A stretch of 28,787 nucleotides of DNA. Origin: Ruthenibacterium sp. GTDB taxonomy: Bacteria > Bacillota > Clostridia > Oscillospirales > Ruminococcaceae. The stretch is taken from positions 1-28,787 of the forward strand of contig JAHHSL010000025.1 of assembly GCA_020025235.1 (NCBI GenBank), given 5' to 3'. The notes under the pieces were generated by a model. The model did not search any database, had not been told where the DNA came from, and saw only the letters and a program-made list of their open reading frames with translations. Positions 1-8,009 of this stretch are shown here, one piece after another. Each line of letters starts with the position of its first letter. Within the stretch, counting starts at the first letter, position 1. A program made the position numbers and the translations under genes.

Positions 1-37
1 AGGAAGCGTGAACCCTCCATACACGATTCATCTTCAT
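1..37 (-). CDS. 5' end of an unidentified minus-strand gene (partial)
   Basis: Reading the minus strand, an ATG at 37-35 opens a frame that stays open to the window edge for 12 codons (reads MKMNRVWRVHAS). It is preceded at an 8-nt spacing by an AAAGGTG ribosome binding site and about 100 nt upstream by a very good sigmaA promoter at 144-172. Twelve residues are too few to assign a family. The gene is separate from the large nonulosonate operon, which ends at 569. Confidence 0.5.
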   Translation of the reverse strand, partial: MKMNRVWRVHAS

Positions 38-143
38 AAAAACCACACCTTTCTTCAATGATTTGTATTCAGTCACCTATAACAGTGATGATACCACAGA
101 GTGTTCAATGCATTTTGATAAGTCTAACACTTTGCTTCTCATT

Positions 144-172
144 ATTATATTATCCCTTAATGAATCTTTCAA
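144..172 (-). promoter_or_regulatory. sigmaA promoter TTGAAA-17-TATAAT, minus strand
   Basis: On the minus strand a -35 TTGAAA (plus-strand 167-172) and a perfect -10 TATAAT (plus-strand 144-149) are separated by exactly 17 nt. The expected start is near 137, giving a leader of about 100 nt to the ATG at 37. Confidence 0.7.
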
Positions 173-349
173 CAGCTTTTCTTAAGGGCTGTACGCTTTC
201 CTATTTTGCAAAAGGTTTGAAATTCTCACAGGAAAAGCCTTCTGACGGCAAAAGGCAGAGCATTTGTTTCTCACATCCTGTTGGGTATAAAAATCAAGGG
301 CAATCCCAAAGGATCACCCCTGATAAATCATTATACACAAATCAGCTGA

Positions 350-408
350 GCATCACCAGATGAAAGAGTTTTCGTGTTTTCTGAATTACTTCTTTATCTG
401 GTGTATGC
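350..408. repeat. imperfect inverted repeat, 17-nt arms
   Basis: The left arm GCATCACCAGATGAAAG (350-366) is the reverse complement of the right arm CTTTATCTGGTGTATGC (392-408) apart from two single-base bulges. The 25-nt loop has no obvious structure, and neither side is followed by a T tract, so it does not look like an ordinary terminator. Confidence 0.55.
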
Positions 409-435
409 AAAAACAGCGTCCTTTTTCTTTTTGTT

Positions 436-454
436 GAAAATTCGGGCTTTCCCG
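436..454 (-). terminator. weak candidate terminator of the nonulosonate operon
   Basis: CGGG and CCCG arms (443-446 and 451-454) form a 4-bp hairpin with a 4-nt loop, followed on the minus strand by AATTTT. It is the only T-tailed hairpin noticed downstream of the last operon gene, but it is short and could be incidental. Confidence 0.25.
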
Positions 455-568
455 CTTTTATTGGGTGATATCCGGTACAATAGGCCGAAAACGGCGTTTT
501 GTTTTCAACATTCTGCCCCAAAATAGCACAAACCCACGCTTCACTTTCAACTTTATTTTACATGTGCG

Positions 569-886
569 TTAAAACCCGGATTTGGCGTTTCCGGTTTCTT
601 CGCCATCCCGTGCCATTTTGCTTTGCAAAGCCCTGCCGGCTGCACACGCAATGCTGCCTGCAAACAGCGCACCGGTCACAAGCAGCAGCACGCAGAACAC
701 CGCAAGCAGCTGTTCCGGCGTCACAAGGCCGCACCGCACCAGAAGCGGCGCCGCAATGCCGCGGGAAAACGGCTCCGCCGCGCCCTGCGCAATGCCGGAA
801 AACAGGTGGATGCCAAGATCCGCCGAAGCTGCACCGAACAGCACAAACAGCACCAGAAGCACAAACTGCATTTTCTTCACGATCAT
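569..886 (-). CDS. small membrane protein at the operon's 3' end
   Basis: This 105-residue protein has two hydrophobic segments, about residues 6-22 and 59-85, with a short polar stretch between them and a basic/acidic C-terminal tail from about residue 88. Its ATG overlaps the stop codon of the upstream ThrE-like half by 4 nt (ATGA), strong evidence of real, coupled translation. I do not recognise a family. Its position directly after the two halves of a ThrE-type exporter suggests a third subunit or accessory protein, but that is inference. No better start codon is visible upstream. Confidence 0.65.
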   Translation of the reverse strand: MIVKKMQFVLLVLFVLFGAASADLGIHLFSGIAQGAAEPFSRGIAAPLLVRCGLVTPEQLLAVFCVLLLVTGALFAGSIACAAGRALQSKMARDGEETGNAKSGF

Positions 887-1344
887 TTTTCCCCTTTGCT
901 TTTCCGGCGCGAAAAGATTTGGAACATCCCACCGGGCAGTGCCAGCACCAGCACGATGCCCACTGCAATGGCAACCGCGACCTTGATCGTTTCCACGCCT
1001 TGTTCGGCCGACATGGCGGCATTATCCATAATGAGATAGTAAACCGTATAGTAGATTCCTGCACCGGGCACCATAGCGAAGATCCCGCTGATGAGGTACA
1101 CCGTCGCGGGGCACCGCCTTACCACGGAAAAAACGCGCGAAAGGTACGCCAGCACAAGCGCCCCTGCAAAGGAGGCCACGGCAGCGGAAAGCCCCGCCTG
1201 TATGCACAGCCAGTAGCCGCCCCAGCCCACGGCACCCACGATGCCGGCAAAGACAAATTCTTTGGGCGGCGCATTGACCAGCACCGCAAAGCCCAGTGTT
1301 GTCAGGAACGCCATAACAAGCTGAATTGCAAGCTCCCCTATCAC
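883..1344 (-). CDS. ThrE-type exporter, second half (DUF3815/ThrE_2 family)
   Basis: The 153-residue product has four or five hydrophobic segments and matches the small DUF3815 (ThrE_2) half of threonine/serine exporters, including the motif PPKEFVFAGIVGAVGWG near residues 25-41 and the VPGAGIYYTVY segment in the middle. In actinobacterial ThrE both halves are fused; in Firmicutes they are commonly two genes, as here. I chose a GTG start at 1344: it overlaps the stop of the upstream half by 4 nt (GTGA), whereas the frame extended to 1569 is Arg/His-rich and is a shadow of the neighbour. The substrate (Thr/Ser or another small amino acid) is inferred from the family. Confidence 0.8.
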   Translation of the reverse strand: MIGELAIQLVMAFLTTLGFAVLVNAPPKEFVFAGIVGAVGWGGYWLCIQAGLSAAVASFAGALVLAYLSRVFSVVRRCPATVYLISGIFAMVPGAGIYYTVYYLIMDNAAMSAEQGVETIKVAVAIAVGIVLVLALPGGMFQIFSRRKSKGEK

Positions 1345-2132
1345 AGCACCACCCCCGGAATCAGCGCAAGCCCTTTCAGCACAACGCCTACACCCAGCGC
1401 AATGCCCGCGCCGATCAGCAGCGCGTCGATTGCACGGATCATGCCGGAAAGGTAATCGCTGTTTGCCACATCGCGGATACCGTTCGTCAGTGCGACGCCC
1501 GGCAGAAGCGGAATGATGCCGCCGATGATGACATGATCCAGACTGCACGCCGTGCCTGTAAGGTTCCATATCTGCACCGCCGCAAAGCTCGTAAGCGCCA
1601 CGACCGACGCGGAAAGCATGTTGGATACCAGCTTGTTTACGGGTGTTTTCGTGCGGGACAAAAGCCGCGTGAACAGCCCGACTGCACAGCCGGGCACCAG
1701 GGCCGCAAACGCATCGGTGAACGAGCCGCCGAACAGATAGCAGAACGTCGAAGCCGAAAGCATCGACGCGAGCACCATCATCCAGCCGGGCATTCCCTGC
1801 ATGGCGCGGATCGTGCGCAGGCGTTCAAACGCCTGTTCCAGCGGGACCCTGCCCGCCACGATCTCACGCGAGAGGGCGTTCACCGCCGAAATGCGCCCCA
1901 GATTCATTTCCACGCGCGGTGCATTGCGCACCGCGGCGCTCTGCAGCCGGCCGTCCTCCTCCATAGAGGCAAACAGGCCGTTTGTCAGGACATAGGCATG
2001 AAAGCTGTCCGCACCGTAGCTTTTTGCAATCAGCTCCATAGTCTGCTGTACCCGGTAGATCTCGGCGCCGTTTGCAAGCAAGGTTTCGCCCGCATCCACG
2101 CACAGATCCAAAATTCGTTTTTCACTGCTCAA
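1341..2132 (-). CDS. ThrE-type exporter, first half (DUF1212 family)
   Basis: The 263-residue protein has a soluble N-terminal part (about residues 1-115, containing ETLLANGAEIYRVQQTM and RVEMNLGRISAVNALSREI) followed by about five membrane spans with GGIIPLLPGVALTNGIRD between them. This is the layout of the large half of ThrE threonine/serine exporters (DUF1212). It sits 45 nt after the GNAT gene and is coupled by a 4-nt overlap to the second half. Its presence at the end of a sugar-biosynthesis operon is odd: it may only be co-transcribed, or it may export a small metabolite related to the pathway. No truncation or frameshift is seen. Confidence 0.82.
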   Translation of the reverse strand: MSSEKRILDLCVDAGETLLANGAEIYRVQQTMELIAKSYGADSFHAYVLTNGLFASMEEDGRLQSAAVRNAPRVEMNLGRISAVNALSREIVAGRVPLEQAFERLRTIRAMQGMPGWMMVLASMLSASTFCYLFGGSFTDAFAALVPGCAVGLFTRLLSRTKTPVNKLVSNMLSASVVALTSFAAVQIWNLTGTACSLDHVIIGGIIPLLPGVALTNGIRDVANSDYLSGMIRAIDALLIGAGIALGVGVVLKGLALIPGVVL

Positions 2133-2177
2133 GCTTTTGCCCTCTTTCCACCCGGATGAACTGCCGATTTACCGGCG

Positions 2178-2963
2178 TCATTCTGCCGGATGTTCCCCCT
2201 GCGGCACAGGGGGCAGCTTATGGGCGCGGTATTCCTCCACCGGCGTGCCGCGGAAGCCCAGCCGTTCGCACAGGCGCACGGCATCGTCGCTTGCCGCCTG
2301 CAGATAGATATCCGTATAGCCGCGCTCGGGCTTTTTGGCATAGCTGAGCATCATCAAAATGGCCGCCGCGCCGTAGCCCTGTCTGCGGAATTTTTTGGAG
2401 GTGAACAGATCGGAAACGCAGAATGCGCCGCCATATTCTTCGCCCACGCAGAAGCTTACGGGGATTTCCGCATGATTATAGGCAAACGAAATGCGCCCGC
2501 CTGCCGCAAGCTGTTTGTTGATGCGCTTGATGCCGTAATCGCGTTCGCCGCAGTATTCGGCAACCAGCTGTGCCTCGCCGCTTGTCAGCGGCGGCTCTGA
2601 TTTCAGCTTCACCGGGCACGCATGGATGCGGATTCCGGGGCTTGTGCGCGTCAGATGCATCATGCGCTGTGTGACAAAGGTTGTAATGGTATAGCCGTGA
2701 TCTTCAAAAAACTTCCGGCTTTCTTCCAGTGTTACGCTGTCGGGCTTGGAATAGAACACGGGCGCAATGCCCATATCCTTATAATACTTTTCCACTTCCC
2801 ACAGGCTTTCCTCCGCATCCTCCATGCGCTTCAAGACCGCATAGTTGGAATCTTCGCTTTCCGGGTTGTCCCTGTCGCGGAACGCACGGTAGAACGGAGT
2901 TTCGGTATATTCAAGATAGCGCTTTGCGCAGTGAATTTCATGTTTTTCGCTGGGTGTTGCCAT
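2178..2963 (-). CDS. GNAT-family N-acetyltransferase
   Basis: The 261-residue protein has an N-terminal region of about 105 residues of no family I recognise, then a C-terminal GNAT fold. The acetyl-CoA pyrophosphate-binding loop is seen as RRQGYGAA at residues 193-200, preceded by the VSDLFTSKKF strand and followed by an LCERLGF segment typical of the last GNAT strand. It starts 7 nt after legF, inside the nonulosonate operon. The operon has no hexapeptide-repeat (LegH/PglD-type) acetyltransferase, so this enzyme is a candidate for acetylating the 4-amino group made by LegC. A role as an unrelated amine acetyltransferase, carried along with thrE, is equally compatible with the sequence. Confidence 0.8.
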   Translation of the reverse strand: MATPSEKHEIHCAKRYLEYTETPFYRAFRDRDNPESEDSNYAVLKRMEDAEESLWEVEKYYKDMGIAPVFYSKPDSVTLEESRKFFEDHGYTITTFVTQRMMHLTRTSPGIRIHACPVKLKSEPPLTSGEAQLVAEYCGERDYGIKRINKQLAAGGRISFAYNHAEIPVSFCVGEEYGGAFCVSDLFTSKKFRRQGYGAAAILMMLSYAKKPERGYTDIYLQAASDDAVRLCERLGFRGTPVEEYRAHKLPPVPQGEHPAE

Positions 2964-2970
2964 ATTCGTT

Positions 2971-3738
2971 TCACTTTCTGATATTTTGTTGAATTGCTCC
3001 GAAATCGGGATATGCGGAATACAGATAATGCGCGATTGCCTCCATCAGCTGATAATCCTCTTCGGAATCGATATCAATGATGCCCGTGTCGAACATCTGG
3101 TAAATGCCGCATTTACCGTCCCACAAAAAGCCGGTTTCGTTTTCCACAAGGAAGCGGCGCTCGAACACATAAATGGATGCGTTCAGGTCATATACGGTCG
3201 GCGTCTGCTGGCGCGCCGTGAAGTGGTGGTCGATCACGCGTTCGACATGGTCGCCCGCAAGCTTTGCCATATTCATGTACGGCGTGCGGCGCGCAGGCGC
3301 GACCGAGAACACAAGATCCAGATCCGGACGCTGCTCCTTGACTTCATACGCGCCGGAAACATCGCCTTTCTGGCGCAGCGGGCTTGTGATATCCAGATCG
3401 ATCAGATAATCATACCGGCTGTCGGTGCGCTTTTCCATTTCGCGCAGGCTGTGCTGATAGACCATCATCTTCGGCACGATATCGCCGCACAGCTCCTCCG
3501 GACGTTCAATGACCGTCACTTCGGGATATTTCTTCGTGATGACGTCGATCAGCAGGTCGCTGTCCGTATTCAGGCACAAATCAACGTCGATTTCCGGATG
3601 CTGCTGCATGAACAGCTCCGCAGCCGAAAGGCTGTAATAGGAAAGCGGCTGACCGTCGAAGATCTTAAGATTTTTGTTTTTGAAGCCCTTGCTTCCGGCA
3701 CGGCCGCAAATGGTGATGAGCACGCGCTTTTTTTCCAT
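2971..3738 (-). CDS. legF: CMP-nonulosonate (legionaminate/neuraminate) cytidylyltransferase
   Basis: This 255-residue enzyme activates a nonulosonic acid with CTP to give the CMP-sugar. The signature CTP-binding loop CGRAGSKGFKNKN is at residues 11-23, and LDITSPLRQ further on matches the LDPTSPLR motif of acylneuraminate cytidylyltransferases. The length fits the short single-domain bacterial type (NeuA/LegF/PseF). Its ATG directly follows the TAA of the preceding oxidoreductase gene, with GGGGGAG as ribosome binding site. Assignment to legionaminate rather than sialic acid rests on the neighbours legB, legC and ptmE; the sequence alone does not separate LegF from NeuA. Confidence 0.88.
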   Translation of the reverse strand: MEKKRVLITICGRAGSKGFKNKNLKIFDGQPLSYYSLSAAELFMQQHPEIDVDLCLNTDSDLLIDVITKKYPEVTVIERPEELCGDIVPKMMVYQHSLREMEKRTDSRYDYLIDLDITSPLRQKGDVSGAYEVKEQRPDLDLVFSVAPARRTPYMNMAKLAGDHVERVIDHHFTARQQTPTVYDLNASIYVFERRFLVENETGFLWDGKCGIYQMFDTGIIDIDSEEDYQLMEAIAHYLYSAYPDFGAIQQNIRK

Positions 3739-4665
3739 TTATAACTCCCCCAGTGTCAGTTTTAATACGTCCAGCGCCGTTTCGGGCGTGTTGACGCTTT
3801 CTTTCGCTTCGCTTTGTGCATAATCGAGGAAATAGGCCATTTCGCGCAGGTAGCGTTCGTTTACAGGCTCGGGATATTCGGTTACCGTGCCGTCCTCCAG
3901 TGTCAGGGTGCCTGCGCCGAAATCGGCCGTGACCGTGCCCTCTTTGCAGAAAAGCTCGATCGAACGGCGGTATTCCCTGCCGAAATAGTCAAGGTGCACT
4001 TCGCACAGCAGCTTCGGATATTTTGCAATGTATACGGAAAGATCGTCCGAATCGATTTCCAAATGGCTGTACGTTCCCTTGAAGTTATGCACCTGTTCGG
4101 GCTTGCCGAACAGTTCCATAAGGTAATCCCATTCATGGATCAGGTCGATCGTAACGCCGCCGCCCATATCCTTATGCGCGGAATACACGGTGCGGTAATC
4201 CACATTCGGGCGCCAGTCCGGCAGGTACGAAGAGCAGATCACGCGCGCAGAATACACCGAAAGCTTCGGCAGCAGCTTTTTGAGCGCAAGCATCGTGCCG
4301 CACCAGCGCATCGGCGCTGCAACATACGCTTTCTGCCCCGGTGCAAGACATTCGGAAAGCACGCGGTCTGTCGCTTCAAAAATCGGCTTTTCGATAAAGA
4401 GCGCGTCCGCTTTTCCGCGCAGCATTTTCAGCGTATCAAAATGCAGATGCGTCGGGTTCGTGATGAACGCCGCATCAAAGTGCGCATCCTCCGGCAATGC
4501 TTCCCATTCCCCCGCAAGCAGCGCGCGCGTTTCTTCGGGCAGCGCCCGCTTTGAGGAGCGCAGCGCCCACGCCTGCACGGGGATGTTTTTTTGCTTTGCA
4601 ACGGCGTGCAGATTGTTCAGATGCCGCGTGCCGATGCTGCCAAGGCCGACAAACAGTACATTCAC
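3739..4665 (-). CDS. Gfo/Idh/MocA-family oxidoreductase 1
   Basis: The 308-residue protein has an N-terminal Rossmann fold with GLGSIG at residues 7-12, the family EKP motif at residues 92-94, and a C-terminal alpha/beta domain containing GGGVTIDLIHEWDY, which keeps the Asp and His expected in the catalytic region. It therefore looks like an active NAD(P)-dependent sugar dehydrogenase or reductase. It begins 3 nt after the second Gfo/Idh gene, with GAGGAGG in that gene's last codons as ribosome binding site. Campylobacter legionaminate clusters also carry oxidoreductase-like genes (ptm genes), but I cannot show orthology. The substrate is unknown; a nucleotide sugar, a phosphosugar or the nonulosonate itself are all possible. 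Confidence 0.85.
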   Translation of the reverse strand: MNVLFVGLGSIGTRHLNNLHAVAKQKNIPVQAWALRSSKRALPEETRALLAGEWEALPEDAHFDAAFITNPTHLHFDTLKMLRGKADALFIEKPIFEATDRVLSECLAPGQKAYVAAPMRWCGTMLALKKLLPKLSVYSARVICSSYLPDWRPNVDYRTVYSAHKDMGGGVTIDLIHEWDYLMELFGKPEQVHNFKGTYSHLEIDSDDLSVYIAKYPKLLCEVHLDYFGREYRRSIELFCKEGTVTADFGAGTLTLEDGTVTEYPEPVNERYLREMAYFLDYAQSEAKESVNTPETALDVLKLTLGEL

Positions 4666-4668
4666 CGC

Positions 4669-5646
4669 TTATGCCTCCTCAATGCGCTCGATCAGTTCGA
4701 TGACCTTTTTATCCTTTTCAAACGACCAGCGCGGCGTTTCTTCGCCTTTGAGCATGCCGAAGAAGTTCGTGATCTCATCGGTATATGCATTTTCCACGAT
4801 ATTGTCGCTGTAACGCGGGTCGTGCTCAAAGCTTTTATAGGTGTTGACAAACTCCTTTTCGCCGCTGTCGTGGTTGAAGCGGTACAGTGCCTTGGGGTTG
4901 CCCTCCCAGAACAGGTGCAGTCCTTCCCCGAACACCTCGAAATTGCGCACCGCTTTCGGGCTGACAACGTCCACCGCAAGCAGGCCCTTTGTGCCATCCT
5001 CGTGGCGCAGCGTCACAAAATAGCTGTCGGGGTAATCGATTTCCAGTTCGCTGATCTTATCCTTTTCCGCATAGACATGCGTCACCGGGCCGAAAGCGTC
5101 CAGCAGCCACGGCAGGTCGACGCCGAAGATTTCGCGCACGCCGCCCGTGCGCTTATCCCCCACAAAAAAGTTTTTGTAGTTTTCCCACGGGTGCCAGTCG
5201 GGCAGATACTGTCCGATATGATAGATGTAGTTGACGGGCTTTGCAAATGCCTGGACTTCGCGCTTGATGTACTGCGTTTCGGCGCGGTAGAGCATCGTGC
5301 TGCTGAGGAACAGCGGCAGATCCCTTTCCTTTGCCTTTGCCACCAGCTCGTCATAGCGGTCATCCACAAGGTTCAGTTCGGTGAACACCGGCAGACCGGC
5401 GTCCAGCAGTTCGCTGATGATCCCCGCGTGGGTGATCGGCGCTGTGCACACAAACGCCGCGTCAAAGTGCTGTGCCGCCACGGCCGATGCAATGCTTTCA
5501 TACGGGGTGATGCCTTTTTCCTGTGCTTCCTGTCTGCGGGCGGGGGCAAAATCCACACCCGAAATATGCGCCTGTGCGTCCACGCCTTTGATCAGGCGTG
5601 CGCGGCGCTTGCCCATGCTGCCAAGACCGACGATCAGCAGTTCCAT
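4669..5646 (-). CDS. Gfo/Idh/MocA-family oxidoreductase 2, atypical active site
   Basis: The 325-residue protein begins with a clear dinucleotide-binding GLGSMG (residues 7-12) and has the overall two-domain Gfo/Idh layout. Unlike its neighbour, the EKP motif is replaced by ELN at residues 90-92, and the GGG...D..H region reads GGVREIFGVDLPWLLDAFG, with no catalytic His. The usual Lys and His are therefore missing, while both proteins share a YLPDW(H/R)P segment. It may be a non-catalytic partner of oxidoreductase 1, or act on an unusual substrate by a different mechanism. It follows legG by 32 nt. Confidence 0.83.
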   Translation of the reverse strand: MELLIVGLGSMGKRRARLIKGVDAQAHISGVDFAPARRQEAQEKGITPYESIASAVAAQHFDAAFVCTAPITHAGIISELLDAGLPVFTELNLVDDRYDELVAKAKERDLPLFLSSTMLYRAETQYIKREVQAFAKPVNYIYHIGQYLPDWHPWENYKNFFVGDKRTGGVREIFGVDLPWLLDAFGPVTHVYAEKDKISELEIDYPDSYFVTLRHEDGTKGLLAVDVVSPKAVRNFEVFGEGLHLFWEGNPKALYRFNHDSGEKEFVNTYKSFEHDPRYSDNIVENAYTDEITNFFGMLKGEETPRWSFEKDKKVIELIERIEEA

Positions 5647-5678
5647 AGTTTCATTCCTCCTGTTGTTTCCCGCGGCTT

Positions 5679-6878
5679 TCAGCAGCCGGACGCCGTATTG
5701 GGATCGGCTGCGGGAAGATCATAAAAGCTTTTCGGTTTGCCGAGCTGCGGGCTCTGCAAAAATTCTTCCAGACGCTTTACGATGCGCCCCGAGGTATCGC
5801 CGCCGTGGTACGGGCTGACGGCGCGGTGCGCCTTCTGCGCAAATTCCGGCGAAAGCGCGCGGTGCAACGCTTCGGACACAGACTGCGTATCCGAACGGCA
5901 GCAGATCACGTTTTCACTGATGATGCGGCCTTTCTGGCGATCGCCCACATTGACGCACGGCACGCCGAGCGTCGGCGTTTCCACAACGCCGGAGGACGAA
6001 TTGCCCGCCACAACGGCGCAGTATTTCATCGCCGAAAGATACCGCAGCACCCCCATGCTGGTGAACGCGATATAGCGTTCCGGATGCTCTTTGCAGATTT
6101 CGTCGATGCGGTCGTTGATGCGGCTGCCGCCGGCATCGGCGTTCGCCTTGGTGAAGATTGCCGCAATGCCCTGTGCTTCCAGTGCACGGTAAAAATCCTC
6201 GAACTGCTGTGTCGGCGATGCGCCGCCCACGGTTTCGGGATGATATGTCACAAGCGCGTACGGGCGCGAAAGATCAAAACCGATGCTTTCGGCAAGTTCC
6301 TGACGGGACAGCAGCGGCAGGCTGCGCAGGTTTTCGTCCCCGAGCCCGCCGACGTTTTCGACGGTGGCGGGGTCTTCGCCCATGCGGATGACGCGCTGCG
6401 CGTATTCTTCGCATGAAGGGAAATGCAGCGACGCCATTTTCGTCAGGCAGTGGCGGAACCAATCGTCTGCCGCGCCCTGTGTGACATCGCCGCCGCTGAT
6501 GTGCACCAGCGGGATTTCCAGCAGCGCCGCGGCAGCACCCGCCGCGAAGATCTCGTACCGATCGCCCAGCACCAGAACCGCATCGGGGCGGCGGGTGCTG
6601 AAATAATCGGTGAAGGCTTCCAGCGTATACGCGACAGTCCGGGACGTGGCAAGTGCGGAGCCCGTGCCGAATTTGAGGATCGGAATGCGTGCGTCGATCG
6701 GGAGATGATCTGCTTCGATCTCGCTGACGGTATTGCCGAACTGCGGGGCAAGGTGCGCGCCCGTTACCACGATGCGCGGCTCGATGACGCTGCTTTTCAG
6801 CAGCTTTAGCATCACGGGGCGCAGCAGACCGTATTCCGCGCGCGTACCCGTAATGACGCAGAGCGTTTTCTTTGGCAT
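5679..6878 (-). CDS. legG: hydrolysing nucleotide-GlcNAc-type 2-epimerase (LegG/NeuC)
   Basis: The 399-residue enzyme epimerises C2 of a nucleotide-linked acetamido sugar and releases the nucleotide, giving the free hexose that feeds the synthase LegI. Family motifs are GTRAEYGLLRP at residues 11-21, GDRYEI at 105-110 and HISGGD at 126-131, with a later GNSSSGVVETP loop. I chose the ATG at 6878, which has GGAGG 8 nt upstream; the longer in-frame start at 6959 would overlap legI and adds 27 residues without family resemblance. With LegB and LegC in the operon, the likely substrate is the 2,4-diacetamido-trideoxy sugar nucleotide (LegG) rather than UDP-GlcNAc (NeuC). Confidence 0.88.
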   Translation of the reverse strand: MPKKTLCVITGTRAEYGLLRPVMLKLLKSSVIEPRIVVTGAHLAPQFGNTVSEIEADHLPIDARIPILKFGTGSALATSRTVAYTLEAFTDYFSTRRPDAVLVLGDRYEIFAAGAAAALLEIPLVHISGGDVTQGAADDWFRHCLTKMASLHFPSCEEYAQRVIRMGEDPATVENVGGLGDENLRSLPLLSRQELAESIGFDLSRPYALVTYHPETVGGASPTQQFEDFYRALEAQGIAAIFTKANADAGGSRINDRIDEICKEHPERYIAFTSMGVLRYLSAMKYCAVVAGNSSSGVVETPTLGVPCVNVGDRQKGRIISENVICCRSDTQSVSEALHRALSPEFAQKAHRAVSPYHGGDTSGRIVKRLEEFLQSPQLGKPKSFYDLPAADPNTASGC

Positions 6879-6939
6879 TCTTTCATCCTCCCATTCCGGT
6901 ATCCCGCCGCCGGTTTTGCGGCAGGGGGCCGGATTCTGC

Positions 6940-7935
6940 TTACAGCTCGATTTTTTCATCCTCGCCGAAGGCGCGTTTTGCCTTCTGCCCCAGCACCTCG
7001 TGCCAGCGCATCGGGGAAATGCCGTCGCCCGGACGCTTGGTTGTCAGGTTTTCTTCGGTAAAGACTTCGCCCTCTGCGATCGGGCGGCTCGCAATGATGC
7101 TCTTGCGGGCAATCGTCATGTTTTTCGCTTCGCTTTCGGTAACGTGCTTATGGCGGCTGCCCAGTGCAAGCTCGGTATGGCGTACTGCGCGGATCATTGC
7201 CGCAAGCTCGTCCGGCTCAAGGCTTGCCTTGTGGTCGGGGCCTTCCAGTGTTTTATCCAGTGTGAAATGCTTTTCGATCACCTGTGCGCCCAGTGCCACG
7301 GCGGCGACGTCTGCCTCCCAGCCGAGGGTGTGATCGGAAAAGCCGACGCGGCAGCCGAACTGTTCGGCCAGCTCCTGCATGGCAAGCAGGTTTGCGTCCT
7401 CATACGGCGTGGGATATTCGGTGTTGCAGTGCAGCAGCGTGATATCCTCGACGCCGCCGTCCTCCAGAACCGAAATGGCGTCTTCGATTTCCGGCAGCGT
7501 GCTCATGCCGGTGGAAAGGATCACCGGCTTTTTCAGCGCAGCGATCTTTTCCAGATACGGCAGGTTCGTGATTTCACCCGAGGGGATTTTATAGACCGGC
7601 AGATCCAGCGATGCAAGGAAATCAATGCTGGCAAGGTCGAACGGCGTCGAAAGATAGGTGATGCCGATTTCCTCGCAGTATTCCTTCAGTTCCTTGTGGC
7701 AGTCGAACCCGAAATGGATGCGGCGGGTCATTTCCAGCTGGCTTTCGCCCGCGCCCGTCTGCTCTTTCTGATATTCGGCCTTTTCGGCAAAACGGCTGAC
7801 GACAAGCTCCGGAACCGCCGTCTGGTACTTGACGATATCCGCGCCTGCCTGTTTTGCGGCGCGCGCCATTTCCTTTGCGCGCTCCAGACTTCCGTTATGG
7901 TTGACGCCTGCTTCGGCGATGATAAGAACTGACAT
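6940..7935 (-). CDS. legI: nonulosonate synthase (legionaminate synthase, NeuB family)
   Basis: The 331-residue enzyme condenses a 6-carbon acetamido sugar with phosphoenolpyruvate to give a 9-carbon nonulosonic acid. The TIM-barrel NeuB domain begins with EAGVNHNG (8-15) and VKYQ (35-38) and includes CNTEYPTPYEDANL, VGFSDHTLGWE and EKHFTLD. A C-terminal SAF (antifreeze-like) domain covers roughly residues 275-331, with KSIIASRPIAEGEV and TTKRPGDGI. The NTEYPTPYED wording is what I associate with legionaminate synthases rather than sialate synthases. It lies between ptmE and legG. Confidence 0.9.
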   Translation of the reverse strand: MSVLIIAEAGVNHNGSLERAKEMARAAKQAGADIVKYQTAVPELVVSRFAEKAEYQKEQTGAGESQLEMTRRIHFGFDCHKELKEYCEEIGITYLSTPFDLASIDFLASLDLPVYKIPSGEITNLPYLEKIAALKKPVILSTGMSTLPEIEDAISVLEDGGVEDITLLHCNTEYPTPYEDANLLAMQELAEQFGCRVGFSDHTLGWEADVAAVALGAQVIEKHFTLDKTLEGPDHKASLEPDELAAMIRAVRHTELALGSRHKHVTESEAKNMTIARKSIIASRPIAEGEVFTEENLTTKRPGDGISPMRWHEVLGQKAKRAFGEDEKIEL

Positions 7936-8009
7936 ACGAGTTCCTCCCTGTTTTATAGTGTATTACGCTGTTTTTTTGATTTTCTTTGCGGCGGTCATGC
8001 GCGGCGCTT

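Larger units (their letters stand above)
173..568. other. AT-richer intergenic spacer downstream of the operon
   Basis: No convincing gene is seen here. The base composition is more AT-rich than in the operon. It contains an imperfect inverted repeat (350-366 with 392-408) and a weak hairpin near 443-454 whose minus-strand side runs into AATTTT, which may terminate the operon. An open frame at 58-363 on the plus strand has no ribosome binding site and no recognisable protein features. Confidence 0.5.

Noticed and set aside
58..363. 101-codon open frame on the plus strand
   Set aside because: No ribosome binding site or family features; it lies across the minus-strand promoter at 144-172 and its leader.
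499..1455. Long plus-strand frame rich in Arg, His and Gln
   Set aside because: It is antisense to the ThrE-type genes and has the composition of a shadow frame in GC-rich DNA; the same holds for the other long plus-strand frames over 569-18177.
3739..5646. Assigning the Gfo/Idh pair to named ptm genes
   Set aside because: Oxidoreductases occur in Campylobacter leg clusters, but orthology cannot be shown from motifs alone, so no gene symbol was given.
6879..6959. 27-residue N-terminal extension of LegG
   Set aside because: It would overlap legI, and the downstream ATG at 6878 has a GGAGG site and matches the family N-terminus.
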